Shown here one piece after another: positions 1 through 11,782 of a stretch of 64,000 bases of DNA (position 1 is the first letter of the stretch; every line of letters begins with the position of its first letter). The position numbers and the translations under genes are program-made. The notes below the pieces were generated by a model. It was not told the DNA's origin. It was given only the letters and a program-made list of their open reading frames with translations, and ran no database searches. The stretch is from contig CM022303.1 in assembly GCA_011799875.1 (NCBI GenBank), forward strand, positions 186,596,088-186,660,087. Direction: 5' to 3'. Source of the DNA: Thinopyrum elongatum (Eukaryota; Streptophyta; Magnoliopsida; Poales; Poaceae).

Positions 1-2625
1 ATAATTTTCTTCGTGAGGACGCAATTGTCGAGAGCCATAAGCAATCACTTTGCGCTCTTGCATTAGGACACAGCCTAATCCTTGACGAGATGCATCATAG
101 TATATCACGAAATCCTTGCGAGTATCCGGGGGTGCTAGCACTCGGGCAGATGTCAACTTATCTTTTAGCGTCTGAAAGCTTTCTTGACATTTTTCTGTTC
201 ACTCAAACTTAACACCTTTGTGGAGCAGGTCAGTCAGTGGCTTTGCAATCTTGGAAAAGTTCTCAATGAATCAACGGCAATAACTAGCGAGTCCGAGAAA
301 ACTCCTGACTTGCTTAACATTCTTCGGGGGAGTCCAGTCAAGAATAGCCCGTACTCGCTCGGGGTTAACAGCAATGCCATTCTTGGAAATCACATGACCA
401 AGGTAGGTCACTTCAGATAACCAGAATTCACATTTGGAGTATTTGGCATACAACTGGTGTTCTCGTAGCTTCTCCAATACAAGCCGAAGATGTTCAGCGT
501 GTTCCTCTTCATTCTTGGAATATATAAGGATATCATCCAAATAAACCACGACGAATTTGTCGAGATAATCCATGAAGATATAGTTCATCAACCGGGAGAA
601 GGTTGCTGGAGCATTGGTTAATCCGAAAGACATAACGGTGTACTCATATGAGCCATAGCGAGTCACGAAAGCGGTCTTTGGAATGTCCTCTTTACGAACT
701 CGGATCTGATGATAACCCAACCTCAAGTCGAGTTTTGAGAACACAGAGGATCCAGCAAGCTGATCATAAAGATCATTGATCCCGGGCAGTGGGTATTTAT
801 TCTGGATTTTGGCTTGGTTAATGGGCCGATAATCCTGAACCAATCGGTTAGTTCCATCCTTCTTCTTAACGAAGAGTGAAGGTGCTCCCCAAGCAGAGGA
901 ACTGGGGCGGATGAAACCTTTCTTAAGTGACTTGTCGATTTCTTCCTTAAGCTCGAGAAGGTGGTGCGGAGGCATCTTATAAGGACACTTCGCAATAGGG
1001 GTAGTGCTAGGCTTCAAGTCAATGACAAACTCGACAGCTCTAACCGGGGGTATTCCTGGAAGTTCTTTCAGAAAAATGTCCGAAAAATCTCGAACGACAG
1101 GAACGTTCTCGATTCCCTCCAGAGGTGAGGCGTTCAAAGCATTCAGAGCATATATCTGAGCTTCAGCATCCCGAGTAATTCGGGCGGTGTAGTTCACTAT
1201 CTCATCGGAGGGGTGAAGAAGTTGGACAACTTTAGTGGCACAATTGATCGAAGCTATATGAGCGTTCAACCAATCCATTCCGAGGATGAGGTCTATGGTG
1301 GAAGATTTCAAGACGATGGGTGAGGCAAGGAATTCCAATCCTTTAATTTCGACGGTAACGTCAGGTGCTATCATGTCAGCATGACAATGACCTCCGGGAG
1401 TTTTAACGACTAACGGAGTATGCATCTTCTCATAATGAATGCCATGCATGAATGCAAATTTTCTAGAGATGAATGAATGTGATGCTCCTGAATCAAATAA
1501 AACAGAAGCAGGTACTGAGTTAATGAGAAGGGTACCCATCACAGTAGCAGGTTGATCCTGGACTTCTTCAATATCAATGTTGTAAGCGTGTCCGCGACCA
1601 TGAGCAGCAGACCCAGTATTATAGTTGCGGGCCTGATTGTTGCCACGACCATTGCCACGGCCAGTACGAGGAAAAGCCAACTGATTCTGAGCCTGGTGGC
1701 AGTCCTTAGCAAGGTGACCTGGTTTGCGGCACTCGAAGCACAGACCATCTTCAGGACGAAGAGGAGCATTGGGTGGAACAGCTTGGGCTCTTGGCTGCCT
1801 TGGTGGTGGAGGAGGCAGACGTGGTGTAGCATAGTTGTTCCTTGGCGCAGGGGCAGCTGGACGGAACACGTTGTTGGGGATCCAGACTCGACGCTCCTGT
1901 GCTGAGCCCGAAGATGAGCCAACATCACGATAGCGCTTCTACGACTCCTTATGCTTCATCTGAGCAGTCTCAACCAGAATAGCCTTGTTCACAAGAGTAG
2001 CAAAGTCGGTGAAGTCTTGAGCAGCAAGTGCAAGCTCGAGGTCTGGGTGGAGTCCATTACGGAACTTCTCTTGTCTACGAGCATCCGTGGCGATGTCTTC
2101 TTCAGCATAGCGGGACAGGTCAAGGAATTCCTGCTAATAAGCTTCGACAGTCTTGTTGCCCTGAGTGAGGTTGCGGAACTGGGTTTTCATCCGGTCCATA
2201 ATTCCCTGAGGAATATATCGAGCACGAAAAGCAGCCTGGAACTCAGGCCAGGTAACGACTGTTCCTGCAGGCAGTGTACGCTTGTGTGTGTCCCACCATT
2301 GAGCAGCGGGCCCCTTTAAGAAAAAGGACGCGAAGGTGACAAAGTTGGCAGGGGAGACATTGGCAGACTCCATCTCGTGAGTGATGTCGCTAATCCAGTC
2401 ATCAGCATCCAGTGGCTTCTCAGAGTTGCGGAACTGAGTGGGGTTAAGACGCATAAATTCCGACAGAGTTATTGAAGGAGGGTTCTGGTTCTGGTTGTTC
2501 AGATGCGGGAACTGAGTCATAATCCCAGTCATGAACTGGCGGTTGAGCTCGAATTGTTGCATCATAGCTTCCATATAATCTGGCGGTGGTGGGTGTTCAG
2601 GGCCACGACCACCTGGTCTAACCAT
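1..2625 (-). pseudogene. E1 gag-pol polyprotein (broken; 3' end outside window)
   Basis: One frame encodes gag and pol. The ATG chosen (2625-2623) starts MVRPGGRG; a TTG lies just upstream. In order: a retrotransposon gag domain (around AQWWDTHKR and FRARYIPQ); a basic linker; a CX2CX4HX4C zinc knuckle ([14 protein letters not shown], near 1740); an aspartic protease with [12 protein letters not shown] (near 1490); a reverse transcriptase with YLDDILIYS (near 540); and RNase H with DASRQGLG (near 90). In-frame stops lie at 2136-2134 (TAG), 1941-1939 (TAG) and 273-271 (TGA). The frame resumes after each, so these are point mutations rather than gene ends. Gag and pol share a frame, as in many plant chromoviruses. 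It cannot make an intact polyprotein. Confidence 0.92.
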
Positions 2626-2875
2626 CCTGCTAAGTTTCAACAGGGGTAGTTTAGTAAAAGCAATTGTGAGTGTTTAGTGACAAGCATGACGTAACTCGAC
2701 AATATTTAAGCAGGGTAATAAATACTTAACCGTAGTCAATTAAGACATACAGATCCTTACACAGAGTCAGGTACATGCGGACAGCATAACGGCGCAAATT
2801 TTAAAAACTAGACATACTAGGCGGCGCGCAGGCACGTGGTAAGGAAGTACACAAGGAGACATAGCAAAGGCTACT

Positions 2876-3646
2876 TCAACGTCGAGGAAAACCACTGAAA
2901 CGGGGTAACTGCAAGTGCGGACGACGAATGGCCATCGCAGGAAAATCCTGCGCTCCATGTGCACTCTGAAGCAGAATCCGGTCTCGAGCTGAAAGAAGAG
3001 GTCCACGTGCAGGTGTGTGACCTCTAACAGCAGGCCAATCAATACCAGCATACATCTGAGTCCTGCGCGGGTAAAGGATGTGCTCCGAATGTATCCCTGC
3101 ACGAACAGCGGGTAGCAACTGCGTCATAGCATCATAGAGACATGCTCGAGTGGCAAACAACTCGACGGCAAGAGCCCGAACAATGCAATCCAGAGCCTGA
3201 GTGCACTGAATCAGAACGTGCGGGTCGTAACGATGACGCTCGTACGGGGCACAGATAGCTGTGTAGTATCCAGTAGCATCTTCAGTAGGGGCATACAAGA
3301 TGTATCGAAACTCAGAGGCATTCAAGCTAACGCTGGACTCTCCTCGGAGACATGTGACAGCAGAGTAGGCGACATCATGGACTGCCATCTCAATCGTCAT
3401 GCCGATACCATGAAAAAGGTGCAGCTCAGCGTCTGAGTCATCATGCTAATCATAGATACGAACATCAGCATGGTACTGCTCCTGGTTGAACTCGTGGTAA
3501 TCCTCGTAGACCATGTACTCGGGGTACCAGCGGTAGCCCAGTCTGGTCAGGAAGGCGATCAGGACAGCTGGAAAACCAGGGGCATCACGAGCCCAAGTGC
3601 GAAGCACAAGCTGCGTCGTAGGACGTGGTGGAAACAAACGATCCAT
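2876..3646 (-). pseudogene. extra reading frame between primer-binding site and gag of E1, unknown function
   Basis: About 256 codons from an ATG at 3646 (MDRLFPPRP) to a stop at 2878-2876, interrupted by one TAG at 3448-3446 after DVRIYD. The frame continues on the far side (HDDSDAELHLFHGIG), so it was one ORF. It is separate from and upstream of gag, which starts at 2625. The ATG is immediately preceded on the minus strand by CCTCTGTTTCAG, a good splice acceptor, which suggests expression from a spliced RNA. I recognise no domain. The protein is mixed alpha-helical in character and ends in a basic, proline-containing tail. Similar position-specific extra ORFs occur in some plant gypsy lineages, but I cannot name the family. 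A chance ORF is unlikely at this length and composition. Confidence 0.6.
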
Positions 3647-4026
3647 CTGAAACAGAGGAAAATCAGGATTGCCAAATGACAATGAGAAGTATAGTACAAC
3701 TCGGAGAGAAAGGTTAAACAAAACAATGGAAAGGAAGATTATTATCAGACTAATCAGATCAATGGTAAGGAAGTAAGCACAGATATCCAGCTCTCCGGGT
3801 AGACGAGATTTACGAGACCCTAAGTGTCGGTGTTAGTAAAATTCATTTTACCCAAAAAGAAGAGAGATCAGAGTCCCAGAGTATAGACGAGGAATAAAAG
3901 ATCCTAATACCACCCAGTTGGTGATGTGGGCCCGTAAGCCAAACAGCCAAGTTAGTAAATTAGTTTTTCGATGTCTAGACTCAACTTCGACCAAGGAATT
4001 TGGAAGGGGGCTTCCTACAGGCAGTC

Positions 4027-4039
4027 GGCTCTAATACCA
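4027..4039 (-). other. E1 primer-binding site (initiator-Met tRNA type)
   Basis: Minus-strand TGGTATTAGAGCC lies three bases inside the LTR end. It matches the complement of the plant initiator-methionine tRNA 3' end (TGGTATCAGAGC) with one C-to-T change. It fixes the LTR boundary and the orientation of E1. Confidence 0.85.
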
Positions 4040-4042
4040 ACT

Positions 4043-7000
4043 TGTGACGCCCCTGACTCAATCATGCACTAATCATACACGCAAACGTGCACGATCAAGC
4101 ACAGGGACTGACGGGAAGATATCACAACACAACTCTAACTCAAAAACAGAGATCCACGAATATTACAAACCAGGGATCACAAGGATCCGAATACATAAGT
4201 CAGTCATACAAATAATATCTGTGTACAGACATAGTTAGCCAAGGTTTGCCTTAAGAAGGCTAGCACAAACTACGACTCTAGATCGAAAGGCGAAGGCCTC
4301 CTGCCTAGGGCCTCCGATCCTACTCCTGGTCGGCTGGCTCAATCCAGTAGTATGTGTCGTCTGGGCCCTCCTGGTAGTAAGCTCCTGCGGTGTCATCTGG
4401 CTCCTGAGCTCCATCGTCTGATGTAACATCAAAAGGGGTATTGGGAAAAAGAGGTAGCAAAGCAACCGTGAGTACTCATCCGAAGTACTCAGCAAGCAAG
4501 GATCTACACTACATATGCAACATTATCAAGGAAAGGCTGTATATGTGGACTAGGCTGCAGAAATGCCAGAATAGAGGGAAGACCTAGTCCTATCGAAGAC
4601 TAGCATCTTCACGAAGCCATCATCTTGCAGCAATTAGAAGAGTACAGAATGCGTTTTATTAAGCAAGCATGTTGAGGCAAAGCCTAGAGATCCTTTCTCG
4701 ACTCCCTGCGAGAAAGCGATCCCAAAGCTTCAATTAATTAAACAAGTATCCAGTTCAAGTAATAGATCGGGATACCAAACTGAGCGTCCTGTTACCGTGG
4801 ACACGGCTATTCGAATAGATCACTTCCCTGCAGGGGTGCACTACTCTTACCCAACATGCTTGATCACCTCTGGCTGGACACACTTGCTCGGTAATGCCCG
4901 GCCTTGGGAGATCGACACGAAGCAGCGCCCTACCTAGGCTCAGCAGAGAGGTCAACACGCCGGACTAACCTATGCACCCAGGGGTCTTGGGCCATCGCCC
5001 CGGGCACTCCAGCGCGTTGCGAGACTGGCCGGGGAGCAGGCACGACACTGAACTCGTCAGTGAAGTATCCAGCCCAACCCCAACAATCAGCCCGCACGGT
5101 GAACTATGATGTCTGATGAGCTTTCGGGAGAGCTTAGTCGTACTCTACTGCGTCGGCGTCGGTCTCGGCGTCTATCGAGAGAGAAGGAGTGGGGAAGAAA
5201 CAATAAATTCATGGCAAAAATGCAAACAATATGCATGACATGTCTAAATGATATTCAGAGGTGTTCTACTGCCTAACTAGATGATTTAGTTAATTTAGGA
5301 ATTTATTGGATTTATTCTATTAAGGTTGAGCACTATTCATTTATTGAAATCAGTCAAAAAGTTCCATGTTCAGGTAGCTAGGGGCATCTGACAGCAATAC
5401 GAATGGCGTATTCGGATTCGTCTCGTCGTTCTGAGCAACTTTCATGTACAAAGTATTTTCATTCGAGCTACGGTTTATTTTATATGATTTTTCAAAGATT
5501 TAAACATTTTCTGGATTTTAATTATTTATTTAAATTCGAATTATCCAGAAAAGTGAAAGGTGACATCAGCATGACGTAGGTGTAACGTCAGCGGGTCAAA
5601 CCCAGCTGACCAGAGTCAAACCTGACCTGTGGGTCCAGTGGGACCCACATGTCAGTGACTCGGCTAATTAAGCAGAGTTAGATTAACCTAATTAGGTTAA
5701 TTAGTGGGTGGGGCCTACTAGTCAGTGAGTGATTAATATTTAAACTAATTAATTAACTAAATAACTGATTATTCATTTATTTTAATTCGTTTATCAGGTG
5801 GGACCCACATGTCATAGACACAGGGCCTGCCCAGTCAGCGTTGACTGGGTCAACAGGTCAACTGGGGGCCCCTGGGCCCACCAGTCAGTGGCACAGAGGT
5901 GGCCAGGTCAGCGCCATGTCGGACCGGTCGCCGGAGAGCGCTCCGGCGAGCCCGAGCGCGGCGTCGAACTCCGGCGAGCTCGGGATTCGTCTACGGTGCA
6001 TCAATCCGGCCGAGGTTTGGCTTGCTCGAACAAGCAATCCACGACGCATCTCGTGGTGGTGGTGGTCGGAGCTAGGGAGGCCGGAGCTGACGGCAGCGAC
6101 CACGTCGGCGGCGGCCGGTTTGGGCGGTGGTCGAGCACAATGACACGGCGCACAAACAGGCGAAATAAAGCGCTAGGCAAAGCCTGCGTGCGTGCGCGAG
6201 CAAGATGGGCACAAGCCCGCGACCGTTTGGTCGCCGGAACGACGCCGGCGACGTTCTCCGCGGCGGAGGGCTCGGGCGTGATGGGGGTGGCAGCTACGGC
6301 TACGGAGAGAGAGCGGGGATAGGAGGGATCGACGCGGCAGCTCACTGGCATTGCAGAGAAGGCCCGGGGACGGCTCGAGGAAGGGCGACGGCGGCGAATC
6401 GTGGAGGCGTTCGGCGGCGGCCGTAGGGGAAGAAGGTGAGGCAGTCCGGCGATGCAGAGCTCCTCGGCTTTGGCTCGTTGGCGCAGGCGATGTAGCAGAG
6501 CTCGGCGGTGACGCTGGACTCGGCGGTATAGCGAGGCGGAGGCGGTGGCTACGCGGGCGACGGAGCAACGGCGATGGCCGCGTCGGCCATGGCGGAGAGC
6601 AAGCGAGGGAGGGGAAAATGGGGCGAGGGAGATGACTGGGGGTTGCGGGGCTCACCCTTATCCTCTTTGCAGGTGTGGGCGCGTTGTCGAGCAGGGAGAG
6701 AGGGGGGCCGACTCGGGCGAGGCGCGTGCGCTAGGTGCTCGACAGCGAGCGAGGTGAGCAGTGCGAGAGGTGAGAGGAGGTGCGGGGTGGGCTGGGCCGG
6801 TGCTGTAGCCACTTAGGCCCAGCCGCTGCGGGCCTTTTTCTTTTCTTTCTTTTCTTTTCTGTTTTACTTTTGTTTTACTGTTTTGCAAATTGTTTAGCCA
6901 CTAAATGACTTTTACAAATTGTGGGACTTAGCTCATAAATTGCAGTGCATTACTCTCTATCACCAAAAACTAGTTTGGGTAAAATATAATTTCATATTTA

Positions 7001-7292
7001 ATTTAGATTAAATAAAAGGTTATTAAAGGTGGATGTTTGCTACTGTTTGAGGTTGTTAGAGCCACTTAACTAACTTAGTAAATGTTTATTACAATTTTAG
7101 AATTGTCTCTGAATTAATTAAAATATTATGCAAATTTTAGTTTTCAAATTTGAACAACTTTTATTTTCACTTTTAGTTTGAGTTAGAAGTTTGAAATGCA
7201 ATATGATGCAAATGATGACTAGGCGCTGTTGAACTTGCTGACATGGCATTAACTAAGGGTGATCACTGTGGTTAATTACATGGGGTGTTACA
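4043..7292 (-). repeat. 5' LTR of E1 (3250 bp)
   Basis: Bounded by TG...CA. The right part (about 5800-6830) is GC-rich and corresponds to the transcribed leader. It ends at a GTGAGC splice-donor-like site near 6650 that is also found in the other copies. Compared with the LTRs of E2 and E4 it lacks roughly 1 kb, starting inside the first acidic exon-like block (near 5135). This removes the block of repeated GAGGGTGAT motifs. Confidence 0.85.
4320..4417 (-). other. LTR acidic-peptide terminal exon, E1 copy
   Basis: Begins after minus-strand TTACATCAG, an acceptor. It reads DDGAQEPDD...ADQE then TAG, 98 nt in all. The same block is 95 nt in E2 and 101 nt in both copies at 52-56 kb, so lengths differ only by threes. 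The partner upstream block in this LTR is cut by a deletion (DAETDADAVEYD then a stop, near 5180-5130), so this copy could not make the whole peptide. Confidence 0.5.
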
Positions 7293-9638
7293 GTGGTATA
7301 TCTGGATGATATTCTGGTATATTTGAAGAATAAGGAAGAACATGCTGAACATCTTCGCCTTGTTCTGGAGAAACTTCGAGAGCATCAACTCTATGCCAAG
7401 TTTTCCAAATGTGAGTTCTGGCTTTCTGAAGTAACCTACGTTGGACATGTGATTTCCAAGGATGGAATTGCTGTTAACCCGGAACGAGTTCAGGCTATTC
7501 TTGATTGGACTCCTCCGAAGAACGTCAAGCAAGTGAGAAGTTTTCTCGGCCTTGCAAGTTATTGCCGTCGATTCGTCGAGAACTTTTCCAAGATTGCCAA
7601 GCCCCTGACTAATCTGCTCCACAAAGGCGTTAAGTTTGAGTGGACAGACAAATGTCAGGAGAGTTTCCAGGCTCTCAAGGACAAGCTGACCTCTGCTTCA
7701 GTGCTTGCTCCTCCGGATTCTCGCAAGGACTTTGTGATATATTGCGACGCCTCTTGTCAGGGATTAGGCTGTGTCCTAATGCAAGAATGAAGAGTAATTG
7801 CGTATGCTTCGCGTCAATTGCGTCCACATGAAGAAAACTATCCAGTGCATGATCTTGAACTTGCTGCAGTGATCAATGCATTGAAGTTGTGGCGGCATTA
7901 CCTTCTTGGTAACCGGTGCGAGATATATACCGATCACCAAAGTCTGAAGTATTTGTTTACTCAGACAGATCTTAATCTCCGTCAATAGCGATGGTTGGAA
8001 ACAATTATGGACTATGACTATGGTATTTCTTATACCCCTGGCAAGGCTAATGTGATGGCTGATGCCTTAAGCCGCAAGTCCTATTGCAACAACCTCATGG
8101 TTAGGCGAGCTCAACCTCATCTTTATGCAGAACTGAGCCAGCTGAATCTACGTATTGTTCCTCGGGGTTCTCTTAATAACCTTGTGGTACAGCCAGATCT
8201 TGAGAAAGCTATTAAGAATGCGCAAGCTAAAGATGCTGAAATTGATCTGATGAAGAAAGAACTTCACCTTGAGAAGTACAGGGATTTCTCGGTTGCTGAA
8301 GATGGAACCTTGTATTTCAGAGACCGCATTGTGGTACCTCGTTTCGAGCTTATGACTGACAAGGTCATGAAGGAGGCACATGATACCCCACTGTCTATTC
8401 ATCCGGGTAGCACCAAGATGTATCGTGATCTCCGTCAAAGGTACTGGTGGTCTAGAATGAAGCGGGATATTGCTCGATATGTTGTTGAATGTGACGTTTG
8501 CCGTCACGTTAAAGCTGAACATCAGAAGCCTGCTAGAATTCTGCAACCGCTCCCTATTCCTTTATGGAAATGGGATAAGGTTCAAATGGATTTCATTACT
8601 GACCTTCCCAAGTCACAGAAGGGTCACGATGCTATTCTTGTCGTCGTCGACCAACTATCTAAAGTTGCACACTTTCTGCCTGTCAAGGAGACTATCACTG
8701 CTAGCCAGTTAGCAGAGCTGTATATCTCTAGAATTGTATCACTCCACGGTATTCCGAAGGAGATCAGTTTGGACCGTGGCGGTCTTTTCACCTCCAAGTT
8801 CTGGGAAAGTTTCCAAGAAGCTATGAGAACTCACATTACCTGGAGTTCAGCTTATCATCCCCAATCCCAAGGCCAAGTCGAGCGAGTAAATCAAGTGCTT
8901 GAAGATATGCTTCGGGCTTGTGTTATATCGTTCGGTAAGAAGTGGGAAGAATCTCTCTCGTATGCCGAATTCTCTTATAACAACAGCTATCAAGCCAGCT
9001 TGAAAATGGCCCCCTTCGAAGTACTTTATGGACGTAAGTGTCGAACCCCTCTGAATTGGTCAGAAACTGGGGAACGACCACTCGTGGGACCGAACATTAT
9101 TCAACACACCAAAGAACAAGTCCGTATTGTCCGAGAAAATCTCAAGGCAGCTCAGGACCGTCAGAAGAGCAACTACGATCGCAAACGATGGGGTTTGACC
9201 TATCAGCCTGGTGATCAAGCTTATCTGCGTGTCACTCCTATGAAGGGCACTCGTTGTTTTGGGATTAAGGGCAAATTAGCTTCATGCTATATTGGTCCTT
9301 TTCGCATTGTTGCAAGACGTGGTCAAGTGGCATATAAATTGGAGTTGCCGCCGCAATTCTCTAATATCTACGACGTCTTCCATGTGTCGCAACTTCGACG
9401 TTGCTTCAAGGAATCTCCTCACCGAGCAGTGGATCACGAGATGCTTGAATTGCAGGATGACCTTTCTTATAAGGAGCATCCAATCCGTATTCTCGATGAA
9501 GCTGAACGTCGAACCCGTCAAAAGACGACCAAGTTCCTGAAAGTGCAATGGTCAAATCATACAGAAGATGAAGCCACTTGGGAACACGAGGATCATCTTC
9601 GGGAAGAATACCCCGACCTCTTTTCCTCTACCTCCTGA
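7293..9638 (+). pseudogene. E2 pol: RT end, RNase H, integrase, chromodomain-like tail (broken)
   Basis: Starts within the RT active-site run [10 protein letters not shown]. The connection and RNase H region ([18 protein letters not shown]) carries a TGA at 7788-7790 and a TAG at 7986-7988. Integrase follows: an HHCC zinc-binding N-terminus (HPGSTKMYRDL then CDVCRHVKAEH), the catalytic core with MDFITDLP and SLDRGGLF, and the glutamate in GQVERVNQVLEDM. The C-terminal part reads YKEHPIRILDEAERRT then WEHEDHLREEYPDLF, which is chromodomain-like and typical of chromoviruses that target insertion through chromatin. The reading frame ends at TGA 9636-9638. From 7995 onward it is open for 547 codons, but the two upstream stops and the truncation make it non-functional. 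Confidence 0.92.
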
Positions 9639-9659
9639 ATTCTCGGGACGAGAATTTCT

Positions 9660-9676
9660 TTTAGAGGAGGAGAATT
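9660..9676 (+). other. E2 polypurine tract
   Basis: TTTAGAGGAGGAGAATT ends directly at the LTR start TGTAACACCCC. Position and purine content fit the plus-strand priming site. Confidence 0.8.
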
Positions 9677-11782
9677 TGTAACACCCCTGTGTAATAATCA
9701 CTGTGACACTCTACTAATATTGCCAAGTCATTTTCATTTGCAGAGCTTGATCATATTGGTTAAACAAAACAACTCAAATTCCTCTTTGAAATCAATTCAA
9801 ATTCAAGTGCAGAATGAAGTTGCTCAAAACTTGCTAGAAAAATGTTCAACATTTGACAAAAATTCCATAACATTTATTTGTTAGGGAACACAACATCACC
9901 CTTATGCAAAAGTGAATAGTAGCTTCAAAACAGAGCTATTCCAGCAATTTAAATCTGCAAATCCATTTTCAAAAATATGCAAATGAACTCCAATGATCTC
10001 CAAAATATTTGGGGCAGTGCATGAAAATGCTCTGGAATTGTTGGGCCTAGTTCCATATTTTTCCAGAACTATTTGAATGCCCAAATAATTACCTCTCTCT
10101 CTGTTATTAAATAAAAAAAGAAAAATAGAGAACAAATAAAGAAAAAGAAAAGGGCTACTGTGGACTGGGCCTAAGTGCACAGTGCGGCCCAGCCCACAGC
10201 GCACGGCCTCTCCCTCTCTCTCCCTCGTCGTGTCAGCTCGCCCGTGGTTGCGCGTGCGCGCCGGCCGAACGGCGACACGGCGACGGCCGCTGACGCCGAG
10301 GGGATAAGGATCACCCTAGGCCCTCCCCCCTGGCATCCTGTCTCACTTCTCCCCCTCTCCCTCACTCGCTCTGCTCCTCCTCTCCCTCAGATCCGTCGAG
10401 GCCGAGCGAGGTCGCCGCCGTCCGCCGTCATCCGCGTAGCCACAGGGCTCCCCGCGCCTCGCCAACGTGTCCGGGAGCTCCGCCGGCTTCTTCTTCTTCT
10501 TCTGGTGCAACCAAGCGAAGCCAGGAACCCCTGCACCAAGCCCCACGGCCTTGTCTTCAACCTCGGTCGCCGACGATCCCCTTCTTCTCCGGCGACGATC
10601 TGCTGCTCCCAAAGTTCCAAGGGCCCTCTTGCGTGCCGCTTGGTGAGCTCCTCCGCCTCCTGCTCCTCCTCGTTAACCCCCTCACGCGCCGTAGCTAGCT
10701 CGACATCTCGCCCATGAGCTCACTGCCGCAGTTCACCTCGCCGCCGTGGCCATGGTCCCTGTCGTGCTCGCCTGAGCACGGCATCGAGTTCCTGGAGCTC
10801 CCAGGAGCCCAGCAAGCACGAACGCGTGCTTCCCCGTCCCCCCTAGCACTGGTTCTACTAGCACCCGAACTCCGGCGCCGCTTTTGCTCGTCGCCGGCGC
10901 CGTTCCGGTCGACCCCGACGCCTCGCGCTAGCACAGTTGGACACGGCACTCGCTGCTCGTTCGAACGCGCCCAAGCGCGCGCGAAAATACCCTCTGTAGA
11001 CGAAACCCGACGCGCTCCGGCGACGCGTCGCCGTGTTTTTGGTCGCCGGAGCTGTTCCGGCGCCGGCCGCCAGCGTGGCGAGGCCTGGGGCCCACCTGGG
11101 TCACTGCCAGTTGGTCCCCTGGCCTCATTTGACTTTGTTGACCGTGGTCAACTCTGGCACTGTTCACTGCTGAGACTGACATGTGGGCCCCCTTCTGTAA
11201 TTAGACTAATTAAACACTTTTAATTAAAACCTGTTTTAGTTAACTCTAACTAGTCACTGACAACTGGGGCCCACACCCCTAATTAGTTCTGTTAGTTTTA
11301 ATTAACCCACTATTAACCCACAGAGGCTGACAGGTGGGCCCCACCTATCAGTTTGACTGGTCAGCTGGCCAACCGACTGCTGATGCCATGCTGATGTGAT
11401 GCTGACGCATTAATTCTTTTCTGTTAAATAAATAATTCCAGAAAATACTTTAATCTTTGAAAATTCATAGAAAATAAACCGTAGCTCGGATTGAAAAACT
11501 TTCTACATGAAAGTTGATCAGAACGACGAGACGAATCTGATCGTGTCATCTGTTTCCATGTCGGAACCCTCTATGTAGGTGAACCCGCAACTTTCCTTCC
11601 GTTTTCGGTAGATGAATAGTACATATACACTGGTTAATAAATCCGACTTTAATCCTAAAATAACTAAAATGACTTAGATGCATCTTTAGGCAACCCTGCA
11701 CTGCATCCTAGGCATAGCATGCTCCGTATTGCATTGTCTGCTGTGTATTTATCTATCTCCTCCCCCTCTTCTCTCTCGTTAG

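Larger units (their letters stand above)
1..7292 (-). mobile_element. Ty3/gypsy chromovirus-type retrotransposon E1 (5' LTR, leader, gag, most of pol)
   Basis: Minus-strand element read from a 5' LTR (7292 down to 4043) through a Met-type primer-binding site, an extra reading frame, gag with a CCHC knuckle, protease, reverse transcriptase and the start of RNase H. It runs off the left edge. LTR ends are TGTAACACCC and GGGGCGTCACA. It abuts E2 exactly at 7292/7293, in the codon run VVYLDD of the E2 reverse transcriptase, so E1 is inserted in E2. The five bases 7293-7297 (GTGGT) should reappear as the target duplication left of this window. Coding frames carry several nonsense mutations of CAG-to-TAG or CGA-to-TGA type, as expected from methylated-cytosine decay. 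Confidence 0.93.

Noticed and set aside
10175..10717. 180-codon plus-strand ORF in the E2 LTR leader
   Set aside because: Same reason: strong GC bias, overlapping ORFs on both strands, no domain and no match to the E4 leader protein.
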